Source: Zetaproteobacteria bacterium
GTDB lineage: Bacteria; Pseudomonadota; Alphaproteobacteria; Micavibrionales; Micavibrionaceae
Direction of reading: 5' to 3'
Assembly (NCBI GenBank): GCA_002747015.1
Contig: NVXI01000009.1
Span: 25,694-89,693, forward strand
DNA length: 64,000 nt
A program made the position numbers and the translations under genes. This document shows, one piece after another, positions 18,302-29,414 of this stretch. The first letter of the stretch is position 1. Each line of letters starts with the position of its first letter. A model generated the notes under the pieces. That model was not told where the DNA came from, did no database searches, and worked only from the letters and a program-made list of their open reading frames with translations.

Positions 18302-19717
18302 ATGTCCTTACGTACTTTCTCTTTTTTAGTTGCAGCTTTTATTTTTTCAGTCGTAGCATCATTTGCCTTACCTGCTTTCGCAAGTGGTGGGGAAGCTGTA
18401 CATAATTTGAATGTAGGCCTCCATTGGGCGGGGCTACTTTGTATTGGGATATTTGTATTATCTTATGCTGCGGTTTTGGTTGAAGAATACACGCATATGC
18501 GAAAATCCAAGCCAGTTATGCTTGGCGCCGGTTTAATCTGGATTGTAGTGGCATATATTGCACCTGATTATGGTGTTGATAAAGAAACTTTACATGAAGC
18601 AATTATGCATGGCCTTAAGGAGTACTCCGCGTTAATGTTGTTTCTATTGTCTGCTATGACATACATTAGTGCGCTTGAAGATCGTAATGTTTTTGCAGTT
18701 ATTCGTATGAAACTTGTTCTCTCAGGGATGAATTTAAGGCAATTATTTTGGGCGACTGGTATTCTGGCGTTCTTTCTTTCTCCGATTGCGGATAACTTAA
18801 CGACGGCGCTTGTTATGGGTGCCGTTATCATGGCAGTAGGGCGTTCAAATTCAAAATTCATTACTCTAGGGTGTATTAATATTGTTTCTGCCGCGAATGC
18901 TGGTGGAGCATTTAGTCCATTCGGAGATATTACAACATTGATGGTGTGGCAATCTGGTCATTTAGAGTTCTTTGATTTCTTTGCTTTGTTCTTCCCATCT
19001 GTTGTGTGTTTCCTTATTCCTGCATTGATTATGAGCTTCTTCGTTTCTAATGAAAAACCAGAAACAATTGATGAGCATGTAGAAATGAAACAGGGGGCAA
19101 AAGTTATTATTGGCCTTGCTTTCCTTACCATCACTATGGCTGTTGGTTTGGAACAAACTCTTGGACTACCACCGTTTATTGGTATGATGACAGGTATGTC
19201 TTTACTTATGATTGCCGCGTGGTTTATACGCCAAAGAGGTACAGTCAAGGATAAGGATTTTGATATTCTTAAAAATGTAGCATCAGCGGAATGGGATACA
19301 CTTCTGTTCTTCTTTGGTGTGATATTCAGTGTTGGTGGTCTGGCATTCCTTGGTTATCTAGAGTTTATGTCTACAACTTTCTATGATGGTTGGGGGCCTA
19401 GTATAACAAATATTATCCTTGGTTTTTTCTCTGCTATTATTGACAATATCCCAGTGATGTTTGCAGTTTTGACGATGAGCCCAGATATGGATCATTTCCA
19501 GTGGTTACTTATTACTCTGACGGCTGGAGTGGGCGGTAGTATGCTTTCCATTGGGTCGGCTGCGGGGGTTGCCCTTATGGGGGTCGCACGTGGCTATTAC
19601 ACATTTGTATCACATCTTAAATGGGCACCTGTCCTATTCCTTGGTTATGCTGCTTCTATTGCAGTGCATTTCCTATTAAATGCCCCTGAAGGAACAACCT
19701 TGTTTCTCGTGAACTAG
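18302..19717 (+). CDS. nhaD: NhaD-type sodium/proton antiporter
   Basis: Inner-membrane Na+/H+ antiporter of the NhaD branch of the ion-transporter superfamily. It has an N-terminal signal-like helix ending FALPAFA and about a dozen membrane helices. Family landmarks are SPIADNLTTALVMGA and NAGGAFSPFGDITTLMVWQ in the first half and IDNIPVMFAVL in the second, repeated Asp-Asn motifs that form the ion site. GTG at 18251 would add 17 residues without an obvious ribosome-binding site, so I chose the ATG directly before the hydrophobic leader. It implies sodium or alkaline stress handling. Confidence 0.88.
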   Translation: MSLRTFSFLVAAFIFSVVASFALPAFASGGEAVHNLNVGLHWAGLLCIGIFVLSYAAVLVEEYTHMRKSKPVMLGAGLIWIVVAYIAPDYGVDKETLHEAIMHGLKEYSALMLFLLSAMTYISALEDRNVFAVIRMKLVLSGMNLRQLFWATGILAFFLSPIADNLTTALVMGAVIMAVGRSNSKFITLGCINIVSAANAGGAFSPFGDITTLMVWQSGHLEFFDFFALFFPSVVCFLIPALIMSFFVSNEKPETIDEHVEMKQGAKVIIGLAFLTITMAVGLEQTLGLPPFIGMMTGMSLLMIAAWFIRQRGTVKDKDFDILKNVASAEWDTLLFFFGVIFSVGGLAFLGYLEFMSTTFYDGWGPSITNIILGFFSAIIDNIPVMFAVLTMSPDMDHFQWLLITLTAGVGGSMLSIGSAAGVALMGVARGYYTFVSHLKWAPVLFLGYAASIAVHFLLNAPEGTTLFLVN

Positions 19718-19782
19718 TCAAACGTTGTTTGGCCATTTAGTGAAGAATAGGCGATCATAGGGATTGTCTCTATTCAATCTAT

Positions 19783-20429
19783 CTATTCACTGCGGGGGTC
19801 CATAATTTTGATGCCCATATCTCTACAAATAGGTTCCAGAAACTCCCACAGCCTAAGTTGTATGGATGTCTCGGATCCCCTAATTTTCATGGTAATCTTG
19901 CTGTTATGGCTATTTTCACACTGTGTTACCGCACCCCATGGAATGAAAAGCGGCCCATTGGACGTAGGTTTTTTTATATGGGTTTGACCGTGCCTATATT
20001 CAGATGGACTGGAAAAATAAAACCCAGAATCATCTAGCTTTAGTTTACACTGTAATGGTGCCCTTTATCTTCTCCCTTAGTCAGTAACGTCAGAGTGTAG
20101 TCATTGTTTTGATAGGGATCAGGATTAGCAAAGGCATAATTATGTTCCAGAGATTTCCAGCTAGCATTATATGGTGTTTTTTACGCCGTTAATAAAAAAA
20201 GAGATACGACCATAAATATAAATAAGGAAATGAGTGCCCAAAAGTCATTCTTATTACTCCTTATATCTTCATCCCTTGTTGTTTTTGAGACTAAATATCT
20301 AGGGATAAAAAGAAGTAGATAGATAAGCGCATGCTGCGAGCTGTATGAGTTAGCCAAAGTAACGATAATTTTTTTCATTATTATATTTAGCACAAAATAA
20401 AAGCCGAAGAAATAATCTTCGGCTTTCAA
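19783..20429 (-). pseudogene. Broken membrane-protein gene (in-frame stop plus frameshift)
   Basis: On the minus strand an 82-residue open segment with about two hydrophobic helices ends in TAA at 20181-20183. The same frame then continues as KTPYNASWKSLEHNYAFANP and onward to about 20065, where a frameshift near GATAAAGGGCACC is needed to continue into a long open stretch (KLKLDDSGFYFSSPSEYRHG ... IRGSETSIQLRLWEFLEPIC) that stops at 19783. Together these look like one ancestral gene of about 215 codons with an N-terminal membrane part and a soluble domain, now split by two lesions. I do not recognise the family. The segment 19718-19782 holds nothing else. Confidence 0.6.
20397..20427 (-). 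terminator. Intrinsic terminator of pnp
   Basis: Stem AAAGCCGAAG / CTTCGGCTTT around a short AT loop. Read on the minus strand it ends in TTTTATTTTG, 25 bases after the pnp stop. Confidence 0.85.
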
Positions 20430-20450
20430 TAATTATATATTTAAATGAAA

Positions 20451-22589
20451 TTAACCAGCGGCTTGCGCATCTTCATCATCATTTTGAAAAACTTCACCAG
20501 TTTCTTGATCGACGCGTTTCATGGAAAGTTTAACTTTACCACGGTTATCAACGCCAGTTAGAAGAACCTTAACCTCATCGCCTTCATTAACGATATCAGT
20601 TGTTTTCGCAACACGGTGATCGGCAAGCTCAGAGATGTGAACAAGGCCGTCTTTTGCGCCCATGAAGTTCACAAACGCACCAAAATCAACACATTTAACA
20701 ACCTTACCATTATAAACAGTACCAATCTCAGGCTCATCGGTGATTGCTTTAATCATCTGAATTGCTTTTTCAATGGAGTCTGCATTGGTTGCTGCGATTT
20801 TGATTGTACCATCATCTTCGATATCGATCTTAGTTTCAGTTACTTCGATCATTTCACGGATAACTTTACCACCTGTACCAATCACTTCACGGATTTTGTC
20901 CGTTGGAATTTTGATTGTTACGATTTGAGGAGCATTAGCATTTAGTTCGCCACGACCTTCTGTAAGAGCTTTCGCCATTTCACCAAGAATATGTAGACGA
21001 CCATCTTTTGCCTGTTCAAGTGCAACCTTCATAATTTCTTGTGTAATTGATGTGATTTTGATGTCCATTTGCAGAGCTGTAATACCGTTTTCAGTACCGG
21101 CAACTTTAAAGTCCATATCACCAAGGTGATCTTCATCACCAAGAATGTCTGAAAGAACGGCATAGTCATCACCTTCTTTAATCAGACCCATCGCAATACC
21201 AGCAACCGGAGTTTTAAGCGGTACGCCAGCATCCATAAGAGCCAGTGAAGTACCACAAACTGTAGCCATAGAAGAAGACCCATTGCTTTCTGTAATTTCA
21301 GAAACAGAACGCATTGTGTATGGGAAGTCTTCTTTGCTTGGTAGAAGCGGGTTAAGTGAGCGCCATGCCAATTTACCATGACCAATCTCACGACGACCAG
21401 GAGGGCCCATGCGACCAGCTTCACCAACAGAATATGGAGGGAAGTTATAATGAAGCAAGAAACGCTCTTTATATTCACCATCAAGTGCATCGATGATTTG
21501 TTCATCTTGTCCTGTACCAAGTGTTACAACAACAAGAGCCTGTGTTTCGCCACGTGTGAACAAACAAGAACCATGTGTACGTGATAGGATACCGACTTCA
21601 GATACAATTGGACGAACTGTCTTTGTATCGCGTTCATCAATACGCTTGCCAGTTTTAAGGATTGATCCACGAACAACGTCTGCTTCCAAAGATTTGAACT
21701 TGGCTGCAACAGTTGCATTGCCTAGTCCCTTTTCGTCATCTACGAATGCTTCGATTGCTGCGGTTTTTGCAACACCGACTGCGGCTTGACGTTCCATTTT
21801 GTCTGTCAGTGCATATGCTTTTTCAACATCCTTAGAGAATTTCTTCTTAAGGTCAGCCGCCATCTTTGTAACTTCTTTTGGCTCTTCAGGAATATCCCAC
21901 ATGTCTTTTGCACACATTTCGGCCAAGTCAATGATACCTGCGATAACGCTTTGATATGCTTCATGACCAGCATTCACCGCGCCAAGCATGATTTCTTCAG
22001 TAAGCTCAGAAGCTTCTGACTCAACCATTAGAACGCCTTCTTGTGTACCAGCAACGACAAGATCAAGATCCATGTCCTTAATTTCGTACATCGGAGGGTT
22101 AATGATGTATTCGCCGTCTTTATAAGACACACGAACACCGCCGATTGGACCCATGAATGGAATACCTGAAATTGTAAGAGCTGCAGATGCGCCGATCATT
22201 GCAATCATGTCAGGGTCATTTTCAAGATCATGGGAAACAACCGTACAAACAACCTGAACTTCGTTAAGGAAACCCTTAGGGAAGAGCGGACGTAGTGGAC
22301 GGTCAATAAGACGTGATGTTAGTGTTTCTTTTTCACTTGGGCGTGCCTCGCGTTTGAAAAAACCACCAGGAATTTTACCTGCTGAATATGTTTTTTCTTG
22401 GTAGAACACTGAAAGCGGGAAGAAGTCTTGTCCCGGCTTGATTGTTTTTGAACCTGTAACGGCACAAAGTACGGATGTTTCACCGATTGTTGCTAATACT
22501 GCGCCATCAGCTTGGCGTGCGATTTTACCTGTTTCCAGTGTTAATGTTTTTCCTGCAAAATCGATTTCTTTTTTATATACGTTAAACAT
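20451..22589 (-). CDS. pnp: Polyribonucleotide nucleotidyltransferase (PNPase)
   Basis: 3'-5' phosphorolytic exoribonuclease of the degradosome. It has two RNase PH domains separated by an all-alpha linker, then KH ([20 protein letters not shown]) and S1 ([20 protein letters not shown]) RNA-binding domains, and the conserved [12 protein letters not shown] loop. The true start is [11 protein letters not shown] at 22589, preceded by GAGGAAAACATAA; an upstream extension to 22640 is unlikely. 712 residues is normal. It is separated from rpsO by gpmA on the opposite strand, although rpsO-pnp is usually contiguous. Confidence 0.97.
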   Translation of the reverse strand: MFNVYKKEIDFAGKTLTLETGKIARQADGAVLATIGETSVLCAVTGSKTIKPGQDFFPLSVFYQEKTYSAGKIPGGFFKREARPSEKETLTSRLIDRPLRPLFPKGFLNEVQVVCTVVSHDLENDPDMIAMIGASAALTISGIPFMGPIGGVRVSYKDGEYIINPPMYEIKDMDLDLVVAGTQEGVLMVESEASELTEEIMLGAVNAGHEAYQSVIAGIIDLAEMCAKDMWDIPEEPKEVTKMAADLKKKFSKDVEKAYALTDKMERQAAVGVAKTAAIEAFVDDEKGLGNATVAAKFKSLEADVVRGSILKTGKRIDERDTKTVRPIVSEVGILSRTHGSCLFTRGETQALVVVTLGTGQDEQIIDALDGEYKERFLLHYNFPPYSVGEAGRMGPPGRREIGHGKLAWRSLNPLLPSKEDFPYTMRSVSEITESNGSSSMATVCGTSLALMDAGVPLKTPVAGIAMGLIKEGDDYAVLSDILGDEDHLGDMDFKVAGTENGITALQMDIKITSITQEIMKVALEQAKDGRLHILGEMAKALTEGRGELNANAPQIVTIKIPTDKIREVIGTGGKVIREMIEVTETKIDIEDDGTIKIAATNADSIEKAIQMIKAITDEPEIGTVYNGKVVKCVDFGAFVNFMGAKDGLVHISELADHRVAKTTDIVNEGDEVKVLLTGVDNRGKVKLSMKRVDQETGEVFQNDDEDAQAAG

Positions 22590-22829
22590 ATTTATGTTTT
22601 CCTCTTTAGATATGTATAGTTTTAAGGCTCCTTTGCACATGCAATTTAGAGCCTGTAATTTGTTTGAAGAGCATCTTATGAAAAGTCTTCGGTGGACTGT
22701 TAAAAGCAGACATTTTTTCTGCCCTTAATTGTCAACCGGAAGCCATAACAAATTACAGCTTTGCAAACGGATATAGACATGCCATCATCCGCCGCGAAAG
22801 TCAATCTATTCATTATATTAGGAGTTGTT

Positions 22830-23453
22830 ATGTCGCATTATCTTGTTCTTCTACGCCATGGTCAGAGTGAGTGGAATCTTGCCAATAAATTCACAGGGTT
22901 TCATGATGTTGATTTAACACAGCTAGGCGAGGAAGAAGCCAAAAATGCTGGTGTAATGTTGAAGAAAGCCGGAATTAAATTTGATCAGGTTTTTACCTCC
23001 ACCCAGATACGTGCAAATCGTACCGCGGAGATCACGTTAAAAGAGGCAGGGCAGAGTGAACTGTTTGAAACAATGATACGTCACCCGCATTTAAGAGAAC
23101 GTGATTACGGGGATCTTGTAGGACTTGATAAAGATGAAACACGTGAAAAGTATGGAGCGGAGCAGGTGCATATTTGGCGTAGATCCTATGAAACGCCGCC
23201 ACCAGGTGGGGAATGTCTTAAGGACGTGGTTGAAAATCGTGTGCGTCCGTACTTTGAAGAAGAAATTAGACCTATGCTCAATGATGGTAAGAACATTCTT
23301 ATGGCGGCTCATGGTAATTCTTTGCGTGCTACATTGATTGTTCTAGGTGCAGAAACACCCGAGACTATTAATGAGGCCGAAATGCCAACAGGTAAGCCGT
23401 TGATTTTTGAAATGGAAAATGGAAAGATCCTTAAACGTTATTTTCTTGATTAA
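22830..23453 (+). CDS. gpmA: 2,3-bisphosphoglycerate-dependent phosphoglycerate mutase
   Basis: Glycolytic interconversion of 3- and 2-phosphoglycerate. It has the phosphohistidine motif LLRHGQSEWN at the N-terminus, the RERDYGDLVGLDKDE region, and the second catalytic His in AAHGNSLRA. It is the short, 207-residue alphaproteobacterial form. I placed the start at MSHYLVLL because AGGAG lies seven bases upstream; the longer open frame from 22761 has no such support. Confidence 0.94.
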   Translation: MSHYLVLLRHGQSEWNLANKFTGFHDVDLTQLGEEEAKNAGVMLKKAGIKFDQVFTSTQIRANRTAEITLKEAGQSELFETMIRHPHLRERDYGDLVGLDKDETREKYGAEQVHIWRRSYETPPPGGECLKDVVENRVRPYFEEEIRPMLNDGKNILMAAHGNSLRATLIVLGAETPETINEAEMPTGKPLIFEMENGKILKRYFLD

Positions 23454-23477
23454 GGCATCAGTAAATTTAGGCATAGA

Positions 23478-23503
23478 AAAAGGCTCCGATTTGGAGCCTT
23501 TTG
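23478..23503. terminator. Bidirectional terminator between gpmA and rpsO
   Basis: AGGCTCC / GGAGCCT stem with GATTT between, flanked by A-run on the left and TTTTG on the right. It can end both gpmA (+) and rpsO (-). Confidence 0.85.
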
Positions 23504-23528
23504 TAATTCTGTATTGTGTATCACTAAA

Positions 23529-23798
23529 TTAACGACGAATACCAAGAGCTTTAATAAGATCTTTGTAACCTTGCTCATTATTTGATTTAAGGTAATCAAG
23601 AAGTTTACGACGCTTAGCAACCATGGCTAAAAGACCACGACGGCTGTGAAAGTCTTTTTTATGCACTTGCATGTGCTCTGAAAGCTCTGAAATACGTGTT
23701 GTAAGAATTGCAACTTGAACTTCTGGAGAACCAGTGTCGCTTTTATCTCTTGCATATTCTTTAATAATTTTTGCTTTTTGGGCTACTTCCATTGACAT
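23529..23798 (-). CDS. rpsO: 30S ribosomal protein S15
   Basis: 89 residues of helical S15, binding 16S rRNA in the platform. Landmarks are [36 protein letters not shown] and LLDYLKS. It is the last gene of the rimP-nusA-infB-rbfA-truB-rpsO run on the minus strand, and the terminator at 23478 follows. Confidence 0.97.
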   Translation of the reverse strand: MSMEVAQKAKIIKEYARDKSDTGSPEVQVAILTTRISELSEHMQVHKKDFHSRRGLLAMVAKRRKLLDYLKSNNEQGYKDLIKALGIRR

Positions 23799-23896
23799 AG
23801 TATTTTCCTTTTCAAATATCTTTTACTTTTAAATTTTCACCCTGTTGGGCGCCTTGCACTTGCTCGGTACAATTTCCATTAAACTATCAATGAAAA

Positions 23897-24838
23897 TCAT
23901 TTAGTTAGGTTAAAAACACGAACCGGCTTTATTTCCGCTCTTGTTTGCTCAATTAATGCAACTGGTGCACCATCATGTGTAGCAAGAGCAATAATACTTT
24001 CCTTCTTTCCCAGTCCAATTTTTGTAAGTCGTTCAAAATTTGGTCGCGAAACAAAGTTAAGTGCCTGTCCATTGCGAATTTTTGCCGTTTCATCCTCTTT
24101 CAAATCTAAAGCCGGGATATCGTCCAGCACGATTTGCAAAGGCAGCAAATACTCACTTCGGGCGGAAAAGTAGTCCATCTCACCTAGAATGTCTAGAGAA
24201 ATCGCATTTTTAGCAATAAATCCGCCAACTTTTTCACGCCGTAGAGAACTTATGTAGCCTTTCGTGCCTAAATCATTGCCAATATCACGGGCAAGAGAGC
24301 GCACATATGTACCTTTACCGCAGGTCATCTCGAAATCTGCATCATCTGCACGTGAGTCTAATAATACTAATTCTTCTATATATACCGTGCGAGGTTTAAG
24401 CTCTGGCGTGTCACCATCACGGGCAATATCGTATGCACGTTCCCCGTTTATCTTAATAGCAGAGAAATTGGGTGGGACTTGTTGTATCTCGCCGATGTAT
24501 CTGGAGAGTAGGGCGAATATATCCTCTCTCGTTGGGCGGTGATCAGATACGGCAATCACTTGCCCCTCCATATCATCCGTATCACGTTGTTCACCCCATT
24601 GGATTGTAAAACGGTATGTTTTAATATCATCTTGGGCAAAGGAGATTGTTTTTGTAGCTTCACCAAGTGCTATTGGCAGGACACCGGTTGCCAAAGGGTC
24701 TAGCGTACCAGCATGGCCTATTTTTTGTGCATTTAAAATGCGGCGTACTTTACCGATTGCTTGTGTAGATGTCATGCCATAGGGCTTGTCCAGATTGATC
24801 CATCCGGAAATTGGATCACCTTTTTTCTTACGTGCCAT
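23897..24838 (-). CDS. truB: tRNA pseudouridine-55 synthase
   Basis: Forms pseudouridine 55 in the T loop of tRNAs. The catalytic motif GHAGTLDPLATGVLPIALGEATK contains the nucleophilic Asp. The N-terminus GWINLDKPYGMTS and the GTYVRSLARDIG motif are also diagnostic. The 313-residue protein includes the C-terminal PUA-like tail. It lies eight bases downstream of rbfA in the same operon. Confidence 0.96.
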   Translation of the reverse strand: MARKKKGDPISGWINLDKPYGMTSTQAIGKVRRILNAQKIGHAGTLDPLATGVLPIALGEATKTISFAQDDIKTYRFTIQWGEQRDTDDMEGQVIAVSDHRPTREDIFALLSRYIGEIQQVPPNFSAIKINGERAYDIARDGDTPELKPRTVYIEELVLLDSRADDADFEMTCGKGTYVRSLARDIGNDLGTKGYISSLRREKVGGFIAKNAISLDILGEMDYFSARSEYLLPLQIVLDDIPALDLKEDETAKIRNGQALNFVSRPNFERLTKIGLGKKESIIALATHDGAPVALIEQTRAEIKPVRVFNLTK

Positions 24839-24846
24839 TTAGTTAT

Positions 24847-25251
24847 CTATTCGCTATCGTTTTCATGATCTGGTTTACGAACATCGCGCAGCAAGTTTTC
24901 AATGTGCTGCGCCTCATCGAATGACGTATCCGTAACAAACTTTATACGCGGGGTGAATTTCAAGCCTGAAGAGCGACCAATTTCCTTTTGAAAGACGTGT
25001 GCTTGCTCATTAAGGGCGGGTAGAAGCTCATCCATGCTCTCACCGTTTAGTGACATTACATACGCACGCGCATGCTTTAAATCGGGGGAAGGACGGACTT
25101 CTGAAACAATAATCATATTTGATTTATTAAGCAGCATTTCATTACTGAAGTGTCCACGTTGTAATGTCTCAGACAAAATATGCCTAATTTGCTCACCAAC
25201 GCGAAGTTGCCTCTGTGATGGCTCATTTCTATTTGTTTTACTTTTTTTCAT
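24847..25251 (-). CDS. rbfA: Ribosome-binding factor A
   Basis: KH-like 30S assembly and cold-shock factor of 134 residues. It carries SQRQLRVGEQIRHILSETLQ at the N-terminus and VSEVRPSPDLKHARAYVM in the core, the typical family signature. It sits between infB and truB with very short gaps. Confidence 0.94.
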   Translation of the reverse strand: MKKSKTNRNEPSQRQLRVGEQIRHILSETLQRGHFSNEMLLNKSNMIIVSEVRPSPDLKHARAYVMSLNGESMDELLPALNEQAHVFQKEIGRSSGLKFTPRIKFVTDTSFDEAQHIENLLRDVRKPDHENDSE

Positions 25252-25257
25252 GACGAA

Positions 25258-27723
25258 CTACTGAACTGTGCGTTTTTCTTCAATAACTTCATAACATTCT
25301 ATGACATCGCCTTCTTTCAAATCATCGTAATTTTCAAAGGCCATACCACATTCTTGACCCTCTTTAACATCTTTGACTTCTTCTTTGAAACGTTTCAATG
25401 TTTTTAGCATGCCTTCATGGATAACGACATCATCACGCAACAAACGCACTTTTGAGCCACGTTTAACACTACCTGATGAAATATCACAACCTGCAATCTT
25501 ACCAACTTTAGTGATGTTAAAGACTTGTTTGATAAGCGCCTGGCCGATGTATTCTTCACGAACACTTGGTGGAAGCATACCAGTTAGGAGCGCTTTTGCA
25601 TCATCAATTACATTATAGATAATGTTATAATAACGGATATCAACTTTTTCATGATCGGCAAGTACACGTGCTTTCATATTTGCTCGTACGTTAAAGCCGA
25701 TAATCAGTGCACCGGAAGCATTTGCAAGAATAACATCTGATTCCGTAATTCCGCCAACGCCAGTATGGAGAATTTGAATTTCAACACCTTCGTTTTCTTC
25801 TTCCATTTTAGCTAAGGATCCAGAAATAGCCTCAATAGAACCATAAACATCAGCGCGAATAAGAACAGGGAGTTTCGTAACTTCACCTGCCTCACGTTGT
25901 GCAAGGATTTGTTCCATCGTTGTGCGGCCTGTTATCGCTTTCGATGCGGCCAATTCTTTATTTTTACGTTGGCGGTATTCTGCGATTTCCCGCGCTTTTG
26001 ATTCTTCGGATGTTACATTGAATATATCACCTGCTGCTGGAATTGAATTTGCCCCTAGAACTTCTACTGGTTGACCAGGAATTGCTTCCTTTACGTGATT
26101 ACCTTTATCATCAATAATGGCACGAACACGGCCATAAACGGCACCTGCTACAAAAACATGACCAATACGCAGGGTGCCCTTTTGTATTAGAACTGTAGAA
26201 ACTGATCCGCGACCTTTTTCAAGTTTTGATTCAACAACGAATCCTTGTGCTTCTCTATTCGGATTGGCTTTAAGTTCCAGTATTTCTGCTTGCAGAAGAA
26301 TGGCTTCTTCTAACTTATCAAGGTTGATTTTCTTTAGTGCAGATATCTCAACGCACTGTACATCACCGCCCATTTCTTCAATGACGACTTCATGCTGTAG
26401 TAAATCTTGTTTTGCTTTTGTAGGGTTAGCATCAGGAAGATCAATTTTGTTGATGGCAATTATAATTGGAACACCAGCCGCCTTTGCATGGTTAATTGAT
26501 TCAATGGTTTGTGGCATAATTGAATCAGATGCAGAAATAACGATAACAACGATATCGGTAACATTCGCACCGCGTGCGCGCATTTCTGTAAATGCAGCAT
26601 GTCCAGGCGTGTCAAGAAAGGTAATTTTATTGCCTGACTCAAGCACAACTTGATATGCGCCAATATGTTGTGTAATACCACCTGCTTCACCAGAAACGAC
26701 ATCCGTAGAGCGCATTGCATCAAGCAAAGATGTTTTACCGTGGTCAACATGTCCCATAATTGTGACGACAGGTGGACGTGGGAGAAGATCTTCTTCTCTA
26801 TCTTCAACGTCATCAAGGCCAATCTCAACATCAGCGTCAGTAACACGTCTTACTTTATGACCAAATTCTTCTATAAGTAACTCTGCTGTATCTGCATCAA
26901 TAGTTTGTGTCCCTGCAGCCATCACTCCCATTTTCATAAGCGCTTTAACCACATCTTTGCTAGCCTCTGCCATACGATTAGAAAGATCTTGCACTGTTAT
27001 TGTTTCTGGCAAGATTACTTCGCGCACAGCTTTTTCTTGCGGTGTTTGAAATGGTTGCGCGGCAAGGCGAGCTTTTTCACGCATACGTTTTTGTGCCGCA
27101 AGGCTTGGTCCGCGATCACGATCATAATCTTTATTAAGAGCTTGTGTAATTGTTATTCTTCCACCGCGGCGATCTGACGTGCGAGGAGGGGTTTTCGGGG
27201 CGGATTTTTTGATTTTGTCGCGATAGCTTTCTACAGGTTTACTATCCTCGTTAGAGAAAACCTTTACACGCTTTTGTTCTTCTTTTATCGGTGTTTTCGA
27301 GGTGCTTTCTGTCTGCGTAGGAAGGTCCTTACCCTTATTCTCAGCTTCTTTTGCCTTTTCTTCAGCTTCTTCTATCTTTTTCTTTACAGCAATTTCTTCT
27401 GCTTCTTTTGCTTTTTTATCCTCAAGTGTCATAACGCGGCGCTTGGGTAGTTCTTTTTTCTTCGAGGCACCTGATAGTGCAGCTTCTAAAGCACGCGCAC
27501 GTGCATCTTTCTCGCCAGAAGTCAAACGTGTGTCTTCTGTTTTTGTAGACTTAGCCGTTGGCGTAATTCTTTTCCTACGAACTTCAACCGCGACTTTATT
27601 TACTGAAGACCTTGAGGCCGATGATGCACCACCTCCGGCACCCAAGCTGAGTGTTTTACCCGATAGGCTTAGTGTTTTGCCTTGAGGCTTTGCATTTTCT
27701 TCTTTTACTTTTTTTTCAGTCAT
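25258..27723 (-). CDS. infB: Translation initiation factor IF-2
   Basis: GTPase that places initiator tRNA on the 30S subunit. The 821 residues comprise a Lys/Glu-rich, low-complexity N-terminal region (about 1-240), then an IF2_N segment ([20 protein letters not shown]), a G domain with G1 [17 protein letters not shown] and NKIDLP, and C-terminal domains ending in [14 protein letters not shown]. nusA lies 55 bp upstream; the small RNA-binding gene ylxR that commonly sits between nusA and infB is not present. Confidence 0.97.
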   Translation of the reverse strand: MTEKKVKEENAKPQGKTLSLSGKTLSLGAGGGASSASRSSVNKVAVEVRRKRITPTAKSTKTEDTRLTSGEKDARARALEAALSGASKKKELPKRRVMTLEDKKAKEAEEIAVKKKIEEAEEKAKEAENKGKDLPTQTESTSKTPIKEEQKRVKVFSNEDSKPVESYRDKIKKSAPKTPPRTSDRRGGRITITQALNKDYDRDRGPSLAAQKRMREKARLAAQPFQTPQEKAVREVILPETITVQDLSNRMAEASKDVVKALMKMGVMAAGTQTIDADTAELLIEEFGHKVRRVTDADVEIGLDDVEDREEDLLPRPPVVTIMGHVDHGKTSLLDAMRSTDVVSGEAGGITQHIGAYQVVLESGNKITFLDTPGHAAFTEMRARGANVTDIVVIVISASDSIMPQTIESINHAKAAGVPIIIAINKIDLPDANPTKAKQDLLQHEVVIEEMGGDVQCVEISALKKINLDKLEEAILLQAEILELKANPNREAQGFVVESKLEKGRGSVSTVLIQKGTLRIGHVFVAGAVYGRVRAIIDDKGNHVKEAIPGQPVEVLGANSIPAAGDIFNVTSEESKAREIAEYRQRKNKELAASKAITGRTTMEQILAQREAGEVTKLPVLIRADVYGSIEAISGSLAKMEEENEGVEIQILHTGVGGITESDVILANASGALIIGFNVRANMKARVLADHEKVDIRYYNIIYNVIDDAKALLTGMLPPSVREEYIGQALIKQVFNITKVGKIAGCDISSGSVKRGSKVRLLRDDVVIHEGMLKTLKRFKEEVKDVKEGQECGMAFENYDDLKEGDVIECYEVIEEKRTVQ

Positions 27724-27778
27724 TAGGTTCGCCTAAAATTTACGGGATAATTTATACTATGCACAATCTTGCGCAAAT

Positions 27779-29404
27779 TTACGCATTTTCCTCTGAAGGT
27801 GTTTCTTCTGTGTCAGCTTTTTTTTCTTTCACGTCAGATTCTTCTTGCGCAGATTCCTTCTCTTCAGCAGCAGTTTTTTCCGCTGCTTCAATTGCTTTTT
27901 CTGCCGCTGCGTCCTCTTCTGCAAACCAATGCTCACGTGCCTTCATGATGACAGTGTTTGCATCCTTCACGCTCATTTGATTTTCCCCGAGAAGTTCCAC
28001 CAGCTCATCACCGGCAAGATCAGCCAAATCGTCCAGTTTTTTAATACCTTGCTCACCTAACTTAAGAATTTGATCAGCACGCAGGCCTTCAGCGGTCATC
28101 AAATCATCATCAATCTTCAGTTCGTCTTGCTTTTCCTTAAGCTCTTCTGATTTTTTATTGAGCCAAGTTATAGCGCGTTGTTGAAGTTCGTTTGAAATTT
28201 CCTCTTCAAATCCTTGGATTTCATTAAGTTCTTCGATAGGTGTTTCTGCAATTTCTTCAACAGCAGTAAAGCCTTCTACAACGAGAAGCTGAGCGATTGT
28301 ATCATCAACGTCCAATGATTCAATAAAGAGAGCTGAGCGCGTTGCAAACTCCTCTGTCCGGCGTTCGGATTCTTGTTCATCAGTCATAATATCTATGTCC
28401 CACCCTGTTAGGATAGAGGCAAGACGCACGTTTTGACCGCGACGACCAATAGCAAGGCTCAGTTGATCTTCTGGAACAACAACATCCATATGCTTTTTAT
28501 CTTCATCCAGAACAACCTTTGATACAGCGGCTGGCTGTAATGCACTGACAACAAATGTGCCAAGATCTTCTGTCCATGGGATAATGTCGATTTTTTCTCC
28601 GCCAAGCTCGTTAACTACAGCTTGAACACGGCTACCGCGCATACCTACGCAGGCACCGACAGGGTCTATTGAATGTTCTCTTGATTGAACCGCAATTTTT
28701 GCACGGCTTCCTGGGTCACGGGCGACCCCTTTAATTTCGATGATTCCATCATAAATTTCAGGCACTTCCTGTGTGAATAGCTTCGCCATGAATTCTGGGT
28801 GACTACGAGATAGGAAAATTTGTGGCCCGCGCATTTCTTCGCGAACCTCATAGATGATTGCACGCACACGGTCATTGACGTTTAATGGCTCACGCGGAAT
28901 ACATTCATCGCGGCGGATAATTCCTTCTGCGCGCCCTTGAATATCAATTGTTGCATTTCCATATTCTACACGCTTAACAATACCACTAACAATCTCACCA
29001 ACACGGTCTTTATATTCTTCATATTGACGTGCGCGCTCGGCTTCACGTACTTTTTGCATAATAACTTGTTTTGCTGTCTGCGCAGCAATACGGCCAAAGT
29101 CGAGTGGCGGCAAATCATCGATCAAAAACTCACCTTCTTCTGCATCAGGCTTAATTCGAATAGCTTGATCGATTGTAAGCTGTGCTATTTCGTTTTCGAT
29201 TTCAAAGTCATTTGCAACGACTTCACGATAACGCTTTAATTCAATATCACCCGTGTTGCGGTTGATTTGTGCGCGAATATCTTGTTCGTGTCCATATTTA
29301 GATCGTCCAGCTTTTTGGATAGCCTCTTCCATTGCCTCTAAGACAATTTCACGAGCAATATTTTTTTCACGGGCAACCATGTCTGCAACTTGCAACAATT
29401 CCAT
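27779..29404 (-). CDS. nusA: Transcription termination/antitermination factor NusA
   Basis: RNA-polymerase-binding elongation factor of 541 residues. In order: an N-terminal RNAP-binding domain, S1 (GEIVSGIVKRVEYGNATIDI), two KH domains (including DPVGACVGMRGSRVQAVVNE and SLAIGRRGQNVRLASILTGW), two C-terminal acidic helix-hairpin-helix repeats, and a long Ala/Glu-rich tail. It follows rimP by ten bases, the universal rimP-nusA pairing. Confidence 0.96.
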   Translation of the reverse strand: MELLQVADMVAREKNIAREIVLEAMEEAIQKAGRSKYGHEQDIRAQINRNTGDIELKRYREVVANDFEIENEIAQLTIDQAIRIKPDAEEGEFLIDDLPPLDFGRIAAQTAKQVIMQKVREAERARQYEEYKDRVGEIVSGIVKRVEYGNATIDIQGRAEGIIRRDECIPREPLNVNDRVRAIIYEVREEMRGPQIFLSRSHPEFMAKLFTQEVPEIYDGIIEIKGVARDPGSRAKIAVQSREHSIDPVGACVGMRGSRVQAVVNELGGEKIDIIPWTEDLGTFVVSALQPAAVSKVVLDEDKKHMDVVVPEDQLSLAIGRRGQNVRLASILTGWDIDIMTDEQESERRTEEFATRSALFIESLDVDDTIAQLLVVEGFTAVEEIAETPIEELNEIQGFEEEISNELQQRAITWLNKKSEELKEKQDELKIDDDLMTAEGLRADQILKLGEQGIKKLDDLADLAGDELVELLGENQMSVKDANTVIMKAREHWFAEEDAAAEKAIEAAEKTAAEEKESAQEESDVKEKKADTEETPSEENA

Positions 29405-29414
29405 TTTCTATCTC

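Noticed and set aside
26174..26653. 159-codon plus-strand frame inside infB
   Set aside because: It is antisense to the conserved IF-2 GTPase domain and of Ser/Thr-rich chance composition.
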